64,000 bases of DNA. It comes from Clostridia bacterium (GTDB lineage Bacteria; Bacillota; Clostridia; Lachnospirales; Bianqueaceae). Within the stretch, counting starts at the first letter, position 1. Every line of letters begins with the position of its first letter. This document shows positions 26,429 through 36,003 of the stretch, piece after piece. The notes under the pieces are model-generated. The model made no database searches, was not told the DNA's origin, and was given only the letters and a program-made list of their open reading frames with translations. Made by a program: the position numbers and the translations under genes. The DNA lies in NCBI GenBank assembly GCA_900764045.1, contig CAAFMN010000005.1, positions 1-64,000 on the forward strand. The letters run 5' to 3'.

Positions 26429-26491
26429 GACTTCTTCCCTCCTGTCATTGTCTGCTATATCCTTGGGATGTATTTACTATACAATACCTAC

Positions 26492-26507
26492 CTTAGTTCT
26501 AACTAAG
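26492..26507. promoter_or_regulatory. 16-base perfect palindrome upstream of the VTC gene
   Basis: CTTAGTTCTAACTAAG is a perfect inverted repeat about 65 bases before the VTC ATG and just upstream of a -10-like TATAGT, where a -35 would fall. It is a candidate operator for an unknown dimeric regulator. Confidence 0.45.
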
Positions 26508-26521
26508 AATTAAAAACTTTT

Positions 26522-26564
26522 TCAAAAAAAATATGCCGGTCTGTTCATTCAAACAGATCGGCAT
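26522..26564 (-). terminator. Rho-independent terminator after aspS
   Basis: On minus, ATGCCGATCTGTT pairs with AACAGACCGGCAT around a short loop with one wobble, followed by ATTTTTTTT. Confidence 0.9.
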
Positions 26565-26586
26565 CATTTACATTGCTATATTGTCT

Positions 26587-27921
26587 TTACGGATTCAAAC
26601 GGTTGGGACCGCGGAACAGGAACATAGCTTCTTTGATGGTCAAGCCCAGAAGCAGCATGGTCAGGCGGTCGATGCCCAGGCCAAATCCGCCGTGCGGAGG
26701 ACAGCCATACCGGAAGAATTCCAGATAGAACTTAACGTCTTCCGCCAGTCCTTTTTCTTCTGCCTGCGTCTTCAGTACTTCATAACGGTGTTCCCTCTGT
26801 GCGCCCGTCGTAATCTCCACACCGCGCCAGATAAGATCATATCCCATGGGTACGCCATTCTCATCCCGCATATGGTAAAACGCCCGTTTATCGGCACTAT
26901 AGTCCGTAACAAAGAGGAACTCATGGCCATATTTTTTCTGCACCCACTCATAACTCAGACGTTCCGCTTCTGTCGTCAAGTCTCCGTGCTCCTCTTCCGG
27001 CGCCGTATATCCAAACTCCTTCTCCAGCTCCGTGTACAGATCCTCCAGCCGGATCACAGGGAAAGGCTTCTTCGGCACAATGACTTCCTTACCGAAAAGC
27101 TTTTGAATCTCCTCTCCATAGGCTTTCTTAACCTCTTCCAAGGCATATGTCAGGAGATCCTCCTCCAGCTTCATCACGTCCTTATAAGAAGTGATATAGC
27201 TGAACTCCAGATCAAATCCGGAAAATTCCGTTGTATGCTTATTGCTGTAGGATTTTTCCGCGCGGAATACCGGTCCTACCTCAAAGATCCGCTCCAGGCC
27301 GCTGGCCATCGCCATCTGCTTGTAGAACTGCGGACTCTGCGCAAGATATGCCTTACGATCGAAGTACTCTACTTCAAATACGTCGGCTCCGCTCTCACTG
27401 GCGGCTCCGATCAGCTTGGGCGTATGAATCTCCAGGAAACCGCGTTCCTGCAGATAATGACGCATCGCGCCGACCAAAACGGTCTGCGCCTTGATCATGA
27501 GCTGATTCTCATCCGTTCGCAGATCAATCCAGCGGTAATCGATCCGCTGATCGATGCTGGAACGCTCTACTGCTTTTTTCTTCTTGGTCGCCGGGATCTC
27601 TTTGCGAACGATCGGCAGCGCGTCTGCTATACTTTCTGCCGTGATCGATTCCGGTAAGAACTCTAAGCCGTTCAGCTTGACATATTCATTCTCGACAACC
27701 GTTCCCACCGCTGTAATGACGGAATCCGGTGTAAGAGCATCCAGAACATCGCACAGCTGCGGACACTTCTCCTTTTCCACCGTAACCTGCAATCTACCGG
27801 TAATATCCTTAACAATCAAAAAGGCCATCGATTTGCCATTGCGGATATTCTCCACAAAGCCCTGCACCTTGATCTTCTCTCCCAATGCCTTACGGACATC
27901 CTGAATATATACTCTCTCCAT
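26587..27921 (-). CDS. aspS: Aspartyl-tRNA synthetase, archaeal/non-discriminating type
   Basis: 444 residues. The ATG at 27921 is preferred, as GGGAGG lies 8 bases upstream. An N-terminal OB fold (about 1-105) for the anticodon precedes a class II core: motif 2 region FRAEKSYSNKHTTEFSGFD and motif 3 GGFGLGIDRLTMLLL. It has the compact archaeal-type form without the bacterial GAD insertion, whose bacterial version is about 590 residues. Such enzymes are often non-discriminating, charging tRNA-Asn with Asp for amidation by GatCAB. In Clostridia they can accompany a second, bacterial AspRS. It is a single-gene unit with its own promoter and terminator. Confidence 0.92.
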   Translation of the reverse strand: MERVYIQDVRKALGEKIKVQGFVENIRNGKSMAFLIVKDITGRLQVTVEKEKCPQLCDVLDALTPDSVITAVGTVVENEYVKLNGLEFLPESITAESIADALPIVRKEIPATKKKKAVERSSIDQRIDYRWIDLRTDENQLMIKAQTVLVGAMRHYLQERGFLEIHTPKLIGAASESGADVFEVEYFDRKAYLAQSPQFYKQMAMASGLERIFEVGPVFRAEKSYSNKHTTEFSGFDLEFSYITSYKDVMKLEEDLLTYALEEVKKAYGEEIQKLFGKEVIVPKKPFPVIRLEDLYTELEKEFGYTAPEEEHGDLTTEAERLSYEWVQKKYGHEFLFVTDYSADKRAFYHMRDENGVPMGYDLIWRGVEITTGAQREHRYEVLKTQAEEKGLAEDVKFYLEFFRYGCPPHGGFGLGIDRLTMLLLGLTIKEAMFLFRGPNRLNP

Positions 27922-27954
27922 CGGAGCGCCTCCCATTCTCAGCAATCTGCCTCT

Positions 27955-27982
27955 ATTATACTGTATCCTCTGGAAAAATCAA
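27955..27982 (-). promoter_or_regulatory. Sigma-A promoter of aspS
   Basis: On minus, TTGATT and TATAAT are separated by 16 bases, ending about 34 bases before the chosen start. There is no room for a T-box leader. Confidence 0.8.
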
Positions 27983-27990
27983 GTATTTTT

Positions 27991-30303
27991 TTAATACAGG
28001 CATAAACCCCAGCGGGCCCACAGCCGTTTTCCTGTTCCCCATCCCTTTTCCATCTCCTGAAGGAGCATATGGTACTCCCGAAGCGCCTCGGTATACTCCG
28101 TTTCGTCCATGATCCGGCCTCCATAGGCCGCCTCCCTCAGACGATTCCAAAAGACTCTTGCCTCCGGAAGCGCCATTTCCTTACAGAACTCTTCGCCAAA
28201 ATCTGCCTCCAGCGGTTCCTCCATAGAATGACCGCTAAATGTATAGGCCCGAAATGCGCATTGTCCCAGGTCGCTTATAGCTGTTCGGTAATCCTCTTCT
28301 TTTCTCTTTTCTCTTTTTTCACAGAGATATTCTCTGCGTCCCCAAATCACGGCCGCGAATATCGCCAGACAAAGTATCCCCAACAATGCTTCTCCTAACC
28401 ACAGCCACACCCTGGAGCCGCCTGCCGCAGGCTTCTCTCCGCCCGTCAGAGTTCCTTGGGAATCCGTATCCATAGGGATCGACTCTTCCGCAGAATCCTC
28501 CCTTCGGCTTTCCTGCCGGCTCTCCTCCCGACTTTCCGGTCTGCTCTCCCACCTGGATAATTCTTCTGTCGAACCATTATACAAAGGATTGTCCGCGGAT
28601 GGCGGCGTCATATCCACATAAATCCACCCCCAGCCATCCTTATAGATCTCCGTCCACGCGTGGCCCATATAGTCCCTGGCATAAGCCGCATTCTCGTCGT
28701 TAAATTCTGACCGCGGGATCATATACCCGGTAACAAAACGGGCTGGAATCCCCATAGCGCGGTACATCAGCGTGGCTGCCGTCGCAAAATGCACACAATA
28801 TCCTTTTTGCTGTTCATACAGAAAATATTCTGTATAGTCGGTTCCCGCAGGTAACGGCTCCAGATCCTGACTATACGTCAAAGCACTCAGCCGTCCCCGA
28901 ATGTACTCTGTAATATTATCCAGATTCTCCGGTCCATAAGGCATCCCATCCGCCTGACATTCGCTGAGAAGCCGCTCCAGTCCTTGCTCTGGAAGCTCTA
29001 GGTATTTTTCATATACATACCTGCGGTATTCCCTCTCATACGGATGATCTTGAATGTCTCCCTCCAATTCCGTAAAGGGAAATCCCCAATATGTATAAGG
29101 ATTGGTCATTACGGTGATCATGCCGTCCGCATAGGCCTTCAACTCCTCCGGCAGCATTGTATAATAAGGCACATAGGCGTATTCTTTGATTCCTCTCATC
29201 AACCGTACTATGATCTCCACCGGCTCTTCTCCCTCTTCTATCATCCTTTCATAGATCATGGTCTGAACCTGAAGTTCCCGCTCCTGCCAATCTCCGCTCT
29301 GCACCGCAGTCCAGGATCTTCCGTTATAATCCCTTCCTGCAAATTCCCGCAGATACAACGCCCCCTGTGGAGTCTGATTCAAAGCCGCCGTCAATACAAT
29401 GCGCCCCGTAAAAAACGGCGCGTTATTACTTAGCTGGCTGCTTGGCTGTGCCTCTTCCGGAGTTGTGTTCTTGGAAGGCCGCGACTCCTCATCTGAATTT
29501 TCCCTGCTCTCCTCCCAGGAACTTAAAAACTTCTGCTGCATCTCTCTGAGCTCCATCTGATACCTGGCCGCCTCTCCTTCCAGAAACGGACCCGCGATAA
29601 AAAAGCACAGTGCAAACAGCAGTACTGCCATGACTCCCATCACCACCGCACCGGATGTACTATCTGTGGATGGCTTTCTTAGCGTCCTTCTCTGCAGACT
29701 GTAGAGTGCGAAAAATAAACCGATCAGAATCATCGTACTCTGCCAATCCGGCATTCTTCCGGTCCCAAACCCCAGAAGTATTATACAGAATGCCGGGAGG
29801 CAGGCCATGGTCGCTCCCCTTCTGCGAACCGTATAATATCCGCACCAGATGCCCAACAGGCACATACAGCAGATCAGGATCCCGGTAAAATTCGTCACCG
29901 GCAGATTCCACAACGAATAACTCTGATGATGATAGGTGTTGATCTGCCGTATCACCGCATCAATCAGCTGAGAAACTCCGCGCCAGACCCACTGCCATTC
30001 TCTCCACAGAAAGCCGCCAATCCCAAAAAGCGTCACCAAAAACAATACCGGCATCCATCTGGATTTGGCATAGACCAGAAGCATCCACAGCGCAATCACC
30101 AGCGCTCCTATCAGAAGCATTGTCCAGTCGACTCTCCGATTGGTGGGGAACATCTCCAGGAAAATCCGAACGGATGTAATCATTTCCAGCCACAGAAGCA
30201 AAAGACTCCCCAGCCACTTCCCTGTTCTGCTCCATCGGTTCTTTTTCTGAAGTCTTGTCGTAGCTTCTACCATATGAATCACCCGGCTGTCTTGCTTCTT
30301 CAC
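27991..30303 (-). CDS. Transglutaminase-like membrane protein (TgpA/DUF3488-like)
   Basis: 770 residues. Several N-terminal membrane segments (about 28-245) are followed by an extracellular transglutaminase-like domain with catalytic Cys in KGYCVHFATAA near 505, His in GHAWTEIY near 555 and Asp in IYVDMTPP. Then come an SREES-rich repetitive linker, one more membrane helix (LWLGEALLGILCLAIFAAV) and a cytoplasmic tail. It is last in an LCP-MoxR-DUF58-transglutaminase operon. MoxR, DUF58 and TgpA commonly occur together and are thought to assemble or mature envelope proteins. Confidence 0.9.
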   Translation of the reverse strand: MKKQDSRVIHMVEATTRLQKKNRWSRTGKWLGSLLLLWLEMITSVRIFLEMFPTNRRVDWTMLLIGALVIALWMLLVYAKSRWMPVLFLVTLFGIGGFLWREWQWVWRGVSQLIDAVIRQINTYHHQSYSLWNLPVTNFTGILICCMCLLGIWCGYYTVRRRGATMACLPAFCIILLGFGTGRMPDWQSTMILIGLFFALYSLQRRTLRKPSTDSTSGAVVMGVMAVLLFALCFFIAGPFLEGEAARYQMELREMQQKFLSSWEESRENSDEESRPSKNTTPEEAQPSSQLSNNAPFFTGRIVLTAALNQTPQGALYLREFAGRDYNGRSWTAVQSGDWQERELQVQTMIYERMIEEGEEPVEIIVRLMRGIKEYAYVPYYTMLPEELKAYADGMITVMTNPYTYWGFPFTELEGDIQDHPYEREYRRYVYEKYLELPEQGLERLLSECQADGMPYGPENLDNITEYIRGRLSALTYSQDLEPLPAGTDYTEYFLYEQQKGYCVHFATAATLMYRAMGIPARFVTGYMIPRSEFNDENAAYARDYMGHAWTEIYKDGWGWIYVDMTPPSADNPLYNGSTEELSRWESRPESREESRQESRREDSAEESIPMDTDSQGTLTGGEKPAAGGSRVWLWLGEALLGILCLAIFAAVIWGRREYLCEKREKRKEEDYRTAISDLGQCAFRAYTFSGHSMEEPLEADFGEEFCKEMALPEARVFWNRLREAAYGGRIMDETEYTEALREYHMLLQEMEKGWGTGKRLWARWGLCLY

Positions 30304-30320
30304 GGATTTTCCCTCCCTTC

Positions 30321-31400
30321 TCAGCTCAGGATCTCTTCCAACCCCTCCTGTATTTTCCCTGGTTGGAAGACATACTGTATTTCTTCATTTACGGTAAGAT
30401 TCAGCTTACGATCCACCGCGATCCGTAAAATCTCCTCCGGATAAAATTGCCGGTATCTTACCGACACACTCTCCTTCAATTGGCCTATCCCTGCTTCAAA
30501 GATCTCCCAAAAGGTTTCATAGATCTCCTCTTCCAGCGAAATCCACCGGCGTTCCATCTCTTGCTGCTCCGGCTTATACCACGCCAGGAAAAAGCCCTCC
30601 CGCTCTCTTAACAGTGCCTGTCCCAGAGACAGAAGGATACAAAAGACCTCGTTGATTCCTGCCAGATCTTCCTCCGGTGCAGACAAGTCCAGGAGCAGCG
30701 CGTAATATACATTGGCCTGATGGCTGAATTCTCTGACCTGGAGCGTTTCTGTTCGGGCACTGAGCTTCCAGTGAATACTCCGTGTTCTGTCCCCGGCATG
30801 GTATTCCCGGATCTGATAGACTTCAGAAGAATTCTCTCCGCCCCGCTCTGTTTGCAGTGCCTCTCCTTCTCCCCGGCTTCCCCTGCTCTGTTCCTTTTCT
30901 CTGATATCCGCCGGATAGGATGGCGGCAATATCGTCAACACTTTCTCTGCCTGTATCTTTTTCCGATAGGTAAAGAGCTTCAGGCTGTCCTGCGCCCGCA
31001 GTCGAAGCACCCGGCAATGCAGATTTCCTACCAGTGCGCAATCCGTTATAAGCACGGTCTCACTCTTTTGTTTTCCTCCTACAGCGATCCGAAGCTTCTC
31101 TCTTACCGGAACCTGCTCATAGCTATGATTCCATTCCAGGTCCACCTGAACCTGTCCCATGGAAAAAGGCGTCGGATTCTCCAATCGGATCTGCAGAAGC
31201 GCTTTTTCCCCCACAGAGACTGGGTTCTCCTGAAAAGAAAGAAGGACTCTGAGCCTTTTTACGGCATAGAGCCCCCATAGAAAAGAAACCGGAGCCATCA
31301 GGAACCATACAGCACATACGGCTCCCAGAACCCGGCTTGCATAAAAAACAGCGGTATATCCCCAAAATATAAGTCCAATGACGTACAGAAAGAGCCTCAT
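30321..31400 (-). CDS. DUF58 domain protein
   Basis: 359 residues. Two N-terminal membrane helices (about 3-50) precede a beta-rich domain and the DUF58 core, marked by IREYHAGDRTRSIHWKLSART near 205 and a vWA-like fold (YYALLLDLSAPEE). The start overlaps the MoxR stop by four bases. It is a partner of MoxR ATPases; its biochemical role is not established. Confidence 0.92.
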   Translation of the reverse strand: MRLFLYVIGLIFWGYTAVFYASRVLGAVCAVWFLMAPVSFLWGLYAVKRLRVLLSFQENPVSVGEKALLQIRLENPTPFSMGQVQVDLEWNHSYEQVPVREKLRIAVGGKQKSETVLITDCALVGNLHCRVLRLRAQDSLKLFTYRKKIQAEKVLTILPPSYPADIREKEQSRGSRGEGEALQTERGGENSSEVYQIREYHAGDRTRSIHWKLSARTETLQVREFSHQANVYYALLLDLSAPEEDLAGINEVFCILLSLGQALLREREGFFLAWYKPEQQEMERRWISLEEEIYETFWEIFEAGIGQLKESVSVRYRQFYPEEILRIAVDRKLNLTVNEEIQYVFQPGKIQEGLEEILS

Positions 31401-32344
31401 TTTGCCTTCCTCCGAAGATCCGGAGGCTCTACGCTCTGCAAAAGCTGTTCAATCACCTGCTCCGCCTCCACCCGTCCTGCCCGTGCTCTTGGAGACAATA
31501 CGATCCGATGTGCCAGAACATCTACCGCAATATCTCCGATATCCTCCGGCAATACGTATTCTCTTTGCTGCAGATAAGCGAGTGCTTTTGCCATACGCAT
31601 CAGCGCGATCGCTCCACGCGGACTGACTCCCTGCCTCACGTCCGGATGGCGTCTGGTTTCCTGTACCAAGCGCACAATATAATCATAGATGGAATCCTGC
31701 ACATGGACTTCTTCGGCTTCTCCACGCATCCGCAGGAGCCCTTCAGCAGACGTCACCGCCGCGACCTGATCCAAAGTTATGCCCTTGCTCTGTCTGCGCA
31801 GAATCTCCATTTCATCCTGCGGTGTCGGATATCCCATGCGAATCCGTACCATAAAACGATCCAGCTGCGAGTCCGGCAACGGCTGCGTACCGGCACTGCC
31901 CAGCGGATTCTGTGTCGCCATAACAATAAACGGCTTGGGCAACTCCCTTGTGACGCCATCTACTGTAACTCGGCCCTCTTCCATGACCTCCAGTAATGCC
32001 GACTGCGTCTTAGGCGAAGTTCTATTGATTTCATCCGCTAAAAAGAGGTTGCACATCACTGCGCCGTTTTGATAGACAAACGCTCCGGTATCTTTCTGAT
32101 ACATGGAAAACCCGGTCAGATCCGCCGGAAGTACATCCGGTGTAAACTGCACACGGCGGCAGGTCAATTCCATGGCTCTGGAAAAAGCCATGGCCATCGT
32201 TGTCTTTCCCACGCCAGGGATATCTTCAATCAGAATGTGGCCTCCCGCCAGTATGGCTGTCATGGCTTTCACAATACATTCCTTTTTCCCGATCACCACC
32301 CGATTGACTTCTCCCATCACACGCAGCGCAGCGGAAACATCCAT
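31397..32344 (-). CDS. MoxR-family AAA+ ATPase
   Basis: 315 residues. Walker A is EDIPGVGKTTMA near 40, Walker B FLADEINRTSP near 105, sensor 1 VMATQNP near 150 and an Arg finger region LDRFMVRIRMG. MoxR proteins act as chaperone-like ATPases, usually with vWA or DUF58 partners such as the next gene. The AAA lid domain includes GVSPRGAIALMRMAKA. All motifs are intact. Confidence 0.95.
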   Translation of the reverse strand: MDVSAALRVMGEVNRVVIGKKECIVKAMTAILAGGHILIEDIPGVGKTTMAMAFSRAMELTCRRVQFTPDVLPADLTGFSMYQKDTGAFVYQNGAVMCNLFLADEINRTSPKTQSALLEVMEEGRVTVDGVTRELPKPFIVMATQNPLGSAGTQPLPDSQLDRFMVRIRMGYPTPQDEMEILRRQSKGITLDQVAAVTSAEGLLRMRGEAEEVHVQDSIYDYIVRLVQETRRHPDVRQGVSPRGAIALMRMAKALAYLQQREYVLPEDIGDIAVDVLAHRIVLSPRARAGRVEAEQVIEQLLQSVEPPDLRRKAK

Positions 32345-32367
32345 AGCTCTTTCCCGTCCTTTTTCTT

Positions 32368-33339
32368 TTATTCCTGAGGTTTGATATCCTCATACAGATA
32401 CTGATGCAGAATGTCGGAAGCTACATCCAGGTCATATACAAAATACCATGCCCCGTCTTCCATAATACCTCCGTACGCGTCACATCCGGCACTAGGCAGC
32501 GCAAACTGGTCCAGCTGCGGATGTCCCAGTACGGCCCACATTCCCAGCTCCATGATCCGATCGCTGGACAGCGTCGTTTCGCACATTCCCAGCACCTTTT
32601 CCAAAATAGCCGGATACTCCAGCACCGATTTCTGCAATGTCTCATGATAGAGGGCCATCAGAACCTCTCGCTGTCTTGCCTGACGATCCACATCCGATCC
32701 CGTATATCGATTTCTTGAATACGCTACCGCCTGCGCGCCATTTACCCGGATATCGCCCAACTCCGTCACCCGATCCGCTTCATTCTCGATATAGTTGGTA
32801 TTCATAACATCCGCTTCATCCTGATCCACATTGACCACGACACCGCCGATGGTATCGATGATATCGGCCAGCTGCGCGAAATTCACGGTCACATAATCCT
32901 GAATATCCAGGCCAAAGCTGGAGTTGATCGTCTGGATCGCCAGCTGCGCGCCGCCGTACGTATATGCGTGAGCCAACTTCTCATATCCATGATCCTCTAC
33001 ATAAACACGGGTATCTCTTGCCAGTGAAGTCAGCTTAATCTTATTGTTCTTTTTGTCAATCGTCAGAACAATCATGGAGTCCGACCGGCCGCTGTCTTCT
33101 GAAAAGTCCCGTGTATCCACACCGAATAATGCGATATTGATGACTTCCGTGCTCGTCTCAACGTCTTCTGTAATTCCCAGCTCTTCTTTGTCCGATGTCA
33201 TCGTGACACGGTTCATCCCATCTAACATATGCTTCAAATAGAAAAACGCTCCGCCCACCGCGATCGCTGTCAGAACCAACAGTACTATCAACAGGTACAT
33301 CAGAACCCGAATTCCTGACAAATGCTTTTTCTTTGCCAT
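32368..33339 (-). CDS. LytR-CpsA-Psr (LCP) family cell-wall ligase
   Basis: 323 residues. A short basic N-terminus and one membrane segment (about 12-35) place the LCP domain outside. Marks are the Asp/Arg residues in ALFGVDTRDFSEDSGRSDSM and LTSLARDTRVYV, and the later VAYSRNRYTGSDVDRQARQ. LCP enzymes transfer lipid-linked glycopolymers (teichoic acid, capsule) to peptidoglycan. First gene of the MoxR operon with a strong AAGGAGGAGAG SD. Confidence 0.94.
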   Translation of the reverse strand: MAKKKHLSGIRVLMYLLIVLLVLTAIAVGGAFFYLKHMLDGMNRVTMTSDKEELGITEDVETSTEVINIALFGVDTRDFSEDSGRSDSMIVLTIDKKNNKIKLTSLARDTRVYVEDHGYEKLAHAYTYGGAQLAIQTINSSFGLDIQDYVTVNFAQLADIIDTIGGVVVNVDQDEADVMNTNYIENEADRVTELGDIRVNGAQAVAYSRNRYTGSDVDRQARQREVLMALYHETLQKSVLEYPAILEKVLGMCETTLSSDRIMELGMWAVLGHPQLDQFALPSAGCDAYGGIMEDGAWYFVYDLDVASDILHQYLYEDIKPQE

Positions 33340-33394
33340 ATCTATCTCTCCTCCTTGAACTCTTCTACATTCTGATTTAGGTCAGTTCTGAACT

Positions 33395-33403
33395 ATTATA
33401 CCA
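33395..33403 (-). promoter_or_regulatory. Extended -10 promoter of the LCP operon
   Basis: On minus, TGGTATAAT is an extended -10 element about 55 bases before the LCP ATG. The -35 region is AT-rich without a clear hexamer. Confidence 0.65.
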
Positions 33404-33433
33404 CATATATTTTCTGTATTCTTTACATTTTTC

Positions 33434-34414
33434 TTACGATTCTTCTGCTTGTCCTACCGTCTCAAAAGACATGCTGGGGAAAATCTTTTCCATCCGTTCA
33501 TCCGTGAAACGCTCGTCCACCCACTCCTGGAACGAATTGGACGCTTCCTGACCATGAACCCGCGCCGCCCAGCGACCGACCGCGATCACGGACACCAGAG
33601 AATCCAAGATCAGGAATCCTACGACACACCAGGTAGCGATCTTGCCTATATGGTTGGGGATCTTGAGAATTACCTGCGCCATTCTGGGATAGATATTTTT
33701 TATCCACAAGACACCCAAAACTCCCCAGAAAATAGAATACAACAGACAAATTCTGCCGTTGATATTAAACGGCATACTGCTATAGTCCCAGGAACGTGAC
33801 CCTATGAGCATCTCCTGTCCCCAGGAACAGAGGTATTCCACCACGCTTCCGACAATCATACCGCCAAAGAAGGAGATCAGCCAACTGCGGTTCCGGTATC
33901 TGTACAGAGCAAGCGTCAGGCAAACAGCTCCCACACCATAAAGAAGATTGAAGGGACCATAGACCAAACCGACACGGCTCTGCCACTCTCCGATCACCAC
34001 CAGGCAGAACAGCGTCTCTACAATCACTCCGATGATACTGGCCAGAATGGCCACCAGCAGTATTTTATAGATATTCAGACCCTGTGCGAAATGCCGAGCC
34101 TGCTTCTCCTTATAATCGATTACCGCATTGGCAGGAGCTGCCGGGATGATCCTGCGCTTTTTCTGACTTGCCTGGATCTCCTTGAATCTTGTCTCCAACT
34201 CATCGGCTCCGGCCAACATCTTAATGCGTACGTCCTGCAGATGCTCCGCCGTCTTTTTCATCTCTTCGGTTTCGTTCTTGATTTTTCCCTCCAGCACTTC
34301 CTCCATGGCGGGCTGCGCGGCAAGCTCATTATAATACTGCTGCAGCCGCTTTTGCGTTGCCTCCTCTGTCCTGGAAAGCGATTCGTTCAGTTCCTCCAGA
34401 TTATACTGGGGCAT
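33434..34414 (-). CDS. Membrane protein, CmpB-type putative ABC permease, with coiled-coil N-terminus
   Basis: 326 residues. The first about 95 residues are charged and heptad-like (RTEEATQKRLQQYYNEL, EEMKKTAEHLQDVRIKM), a likely coiled coil. The rest has about five to six membrane segments, with YGPFNLLYGVGAV, GSVVEYLCSWGQEMLIGSRSWDY and NGRICLLYSIFWGVLG, which match the PF06541 group annotated as putative ABC permease. No ATPase lies nearby, so transport is unproven. It follows the SPFH gene in the same direction at a gap of 69 bases. Confidence 0.7.
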   Translation of the reverse strand: MPQYNLEELNESLSRTEEATQKRLQQYYNELAAQPAMEEVLEGKIKNETEEMKKTAEHLQDVRIKMLAGADELETRFKEIQASQKKRRIIPAAPANAVIDYKEKQARHFAQGLNIYKILLVAILASIIGVIVETLFCLVVIGEWQSRVGLVYGPFNLLYGVGAVCLTLALYRYRNRSWLISFFGGMIVGSVVEYLCSWGQEMLIGSRSWDYSSMPFNINGRICLLYSIFWGVLGVLWIKNIYPRMAQVILKIPNHIGKIATWCVVGFLILDSLVSVIAVGRWAARVHGQEASNSFQEWVDERFTDERMEKIFPSMSFETVGQAEES

Positions 34415-34483
34415 CTTCTCTCCTCCTCTGTGGTCAATATATAGCGCTAAAGGAGGCGGCTTTCACCGTCTCCCTTAAACAAT

Positions 34484-35413
34484 TTATTTCTCATTATCCT
34501 TCTTCAGAATCTCGCCGACGCTGGTTGCCAGTCCTGCCAGCCCCTGAATCTCCGACGGGATGATGATCTTGGTTGCCCGGCCGTCCGCCGCCTTCTCAAA
34601 AGCTTCCAGACTCTTCAGGCGGATCACCGAATCATCCATGCCTACGTCCTTGATCATCTTCAGTCCGGCTGCCGTTGCCTCCTGAACCTTCAGAATCGCT
34701 TCTGCCTCACCTTCTGCTTCCCGGATCTTGGCTTCCTTTTTAGCCTCTGCATTCAGGATGGCTGACTGCTTGTTGGCTTCTGCTTCCAGAATCATCGCCG
34801 CACGCTTACCTTCTGCCACCAGGATCTGAGACTGCTTCTCACCTTCGGCCCGCAGGATGGATTCACGCTTTTCACGCTCTGCCTTCATCTGCTTCTCCAT
34901 GGCCGACTGCACGTCTGCCGGCGGAATGATGTTCTTGACTTCCACACGGTTTACCTTGATTCCCCATGGGTCTGTCGCTTCATCCAGAATCGTACGCATC
35001 TTGCTGTTGATGATATCACGGGAAGTGAACGTAGCATCCAGCTCCAGGTCACCGATAATATTACGCAGCGTTGTCGCCGACAGATTCGCAATCGCCATAA
35101 GCGGACGCTCTACACCATACGTATACGCCTTGGGGTCTGTGATCTGATAGAACACAACCGTATCAATCTGGATCGTCGCGTTATCCTTAGTGATTACGGG
35201 CTGCGGCGGGAAGTCCGCGACCTGTTCCTTCATGTTGACCTTCATCGTAACTTCATCGATAAACGGAACCTTCCAGTGGAAACCGGTTCCCCATGTCGTA
35301 CGGTAGGCGCCCAGCCGCTGAATTACATATGTACTTGCCTGCGGTACGATACGGATGTTGGCGATCAGAATCACCAGCACCAGTAAAATAATCGCTAATA
35401 AGATATATCCCAT
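34484..35413 (-). CDS. SPFH/stomatin-like membrane protease regulator (QmcA-like)
   Basis: 309 residues. One N-terminal membrane helix (about 2-22) is followed by an SPFH domain (about 25-180) with YVIQRLGAYRTTWGTG and PWGIKVNRVEVKNIIPP, then a long Glu/Ala/Lys coiled coil (EKRESILRAEGEKQS and similar). It forms membrane microdomain scaffolds. The NfeD gene 21 bases upstream is its usual partner; NfeD/SPFH pairs are a well-known operon. Confidence 0.93.
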   Translation of the reverse strand: MGYILLAIILLVLVILIANIRIVPQASTYVIQRLGAYRTTWGTGFHWKVPFIDEVTMKVNMKEQVADFPPQPVITKDNATIQIDTVVFYQITDPKAYTYGVERPLMAIANLSATTLRNIIGDLELDATFTSRDIINSKMRTILDEATDPWGIKVNRVEVKNIIPPADVQSAMEKQMKAEREKRESILRAEGEKQSQILVAEGKRAAMILEAEANKQSAILNAEAKKEAKIREAEGEAEAILKVQEATAAGLKMIKDVGMDDSVIRLKSLEAFEKAADGRATKIIIPSEIQGLAGLATSVGEILKKDNEK

Positions 35414-35434
35414 ACTCTTGTCCCCCTGTCTGAT

Positions 35435-35887
35435 TTAGATTGCTTTCTGTTCCGACTTTGCTCTCACATACAGCTTTACGCCTTCTACCCGGACCACTTC
35501 GACAATGGTTCCTTCCGGGATTCTGTTGACATTCTCATCCGTTTTGGCCGACCATATCTGACCTCTGAGTTTTACCTGCCCCGTGCCTTCCAACATGTCG
35601 ATCGTCTGGATGACAACGCCTTCCCTTCCGATCACCGCATCCACATTGGTCGGCTGAATCTTGGGTGTCAGGTACTTTTTAACCAGAGGCCTTGTAAAGA
35701 TCAGCAGCAGTGCGGACACAGCAACGAATACAGCACACTGTACCAACTCGCCGACCCCCAGCATCGCAAGCACCCAGGCAGCCAGCGCTCCCGCGGCAAA
35801 CCAGATGGATACCAGCCCCATCGTCCCAGCTTCCACAAGGATGCTCACAATCAACACTGCCAGCCAAATATAAGTCCATACCGGCAT
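35435..35887 (-). CDS. NfeD-like membrane protein
   Basis: 150 residues from the ATG at 35887, chosen for AGGAGGTG nine bases upstream. Three to four membrane helices occupy the first 85 residues, followed by a C-terminal OB fold (VDAVIGREGVVIQT, GQVKLRGQIWSAKTDE, GTIVEVVRVEGVKLYV). This is the short NfeD form without a protease domain. It pairs with the downstream SPFH protein. Confidence 0.9.
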   Translation of the reverse strand: MPVWTYIWLAVLIVSILVEAGTMGLVSIWFAAGALAAWVLAMLGVGELVQCAVFVAVSALLLIFTRPLVKKYLTPKIQPTNVDAVIGREGVVIQTIDMLEGTGQVKLRGQIWSAKTDENVNRIPEGTIVEVVRVEGVKLYVRAKSEQKAI

Positions 35888-35935
35888 CTTCTCACCTCCT
35901 GACTCCATAAAATACTCCAATCTGAGTTCACTTAT

Positions 35936-35964
35936 ACCATATCATATTCTATTCGCGGAGTCAA
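35936..35964 (-). promoter_or_regulatory. Probable sigma-A promoter of nfeD-SPFH
   Basis: On minus, TTGACT and TATGGT are 17 bases apart, about 50 bases before the NfeD ATG. A TATAAG five bases further on could serve as an alternative -10. Confidence 0.5.
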
Positions 35965-36003
35965 CCCAATCCCGCGAGTTGGCAAAAATGCCAGCTCATG
36001 AAG

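Noticed and set aside
27922..27990. T-box leader before aspS
   Set aside because: The promoter ends about 34 bases before the start, leaving no space for a T-box.
34447..34478. Weak stem between the SPFH gene and the CmpB-like gene
   Set aside because: Several mismatches and no T-tract; the genes are likely cotranscribed.
35965..36003. Hairpin GAGCTGGC/GCCAACTC after the LytTR regulator as a terminator
   Set aside because: The T-tract lies in the loop and none follows the stem, so termination cannot be supported.
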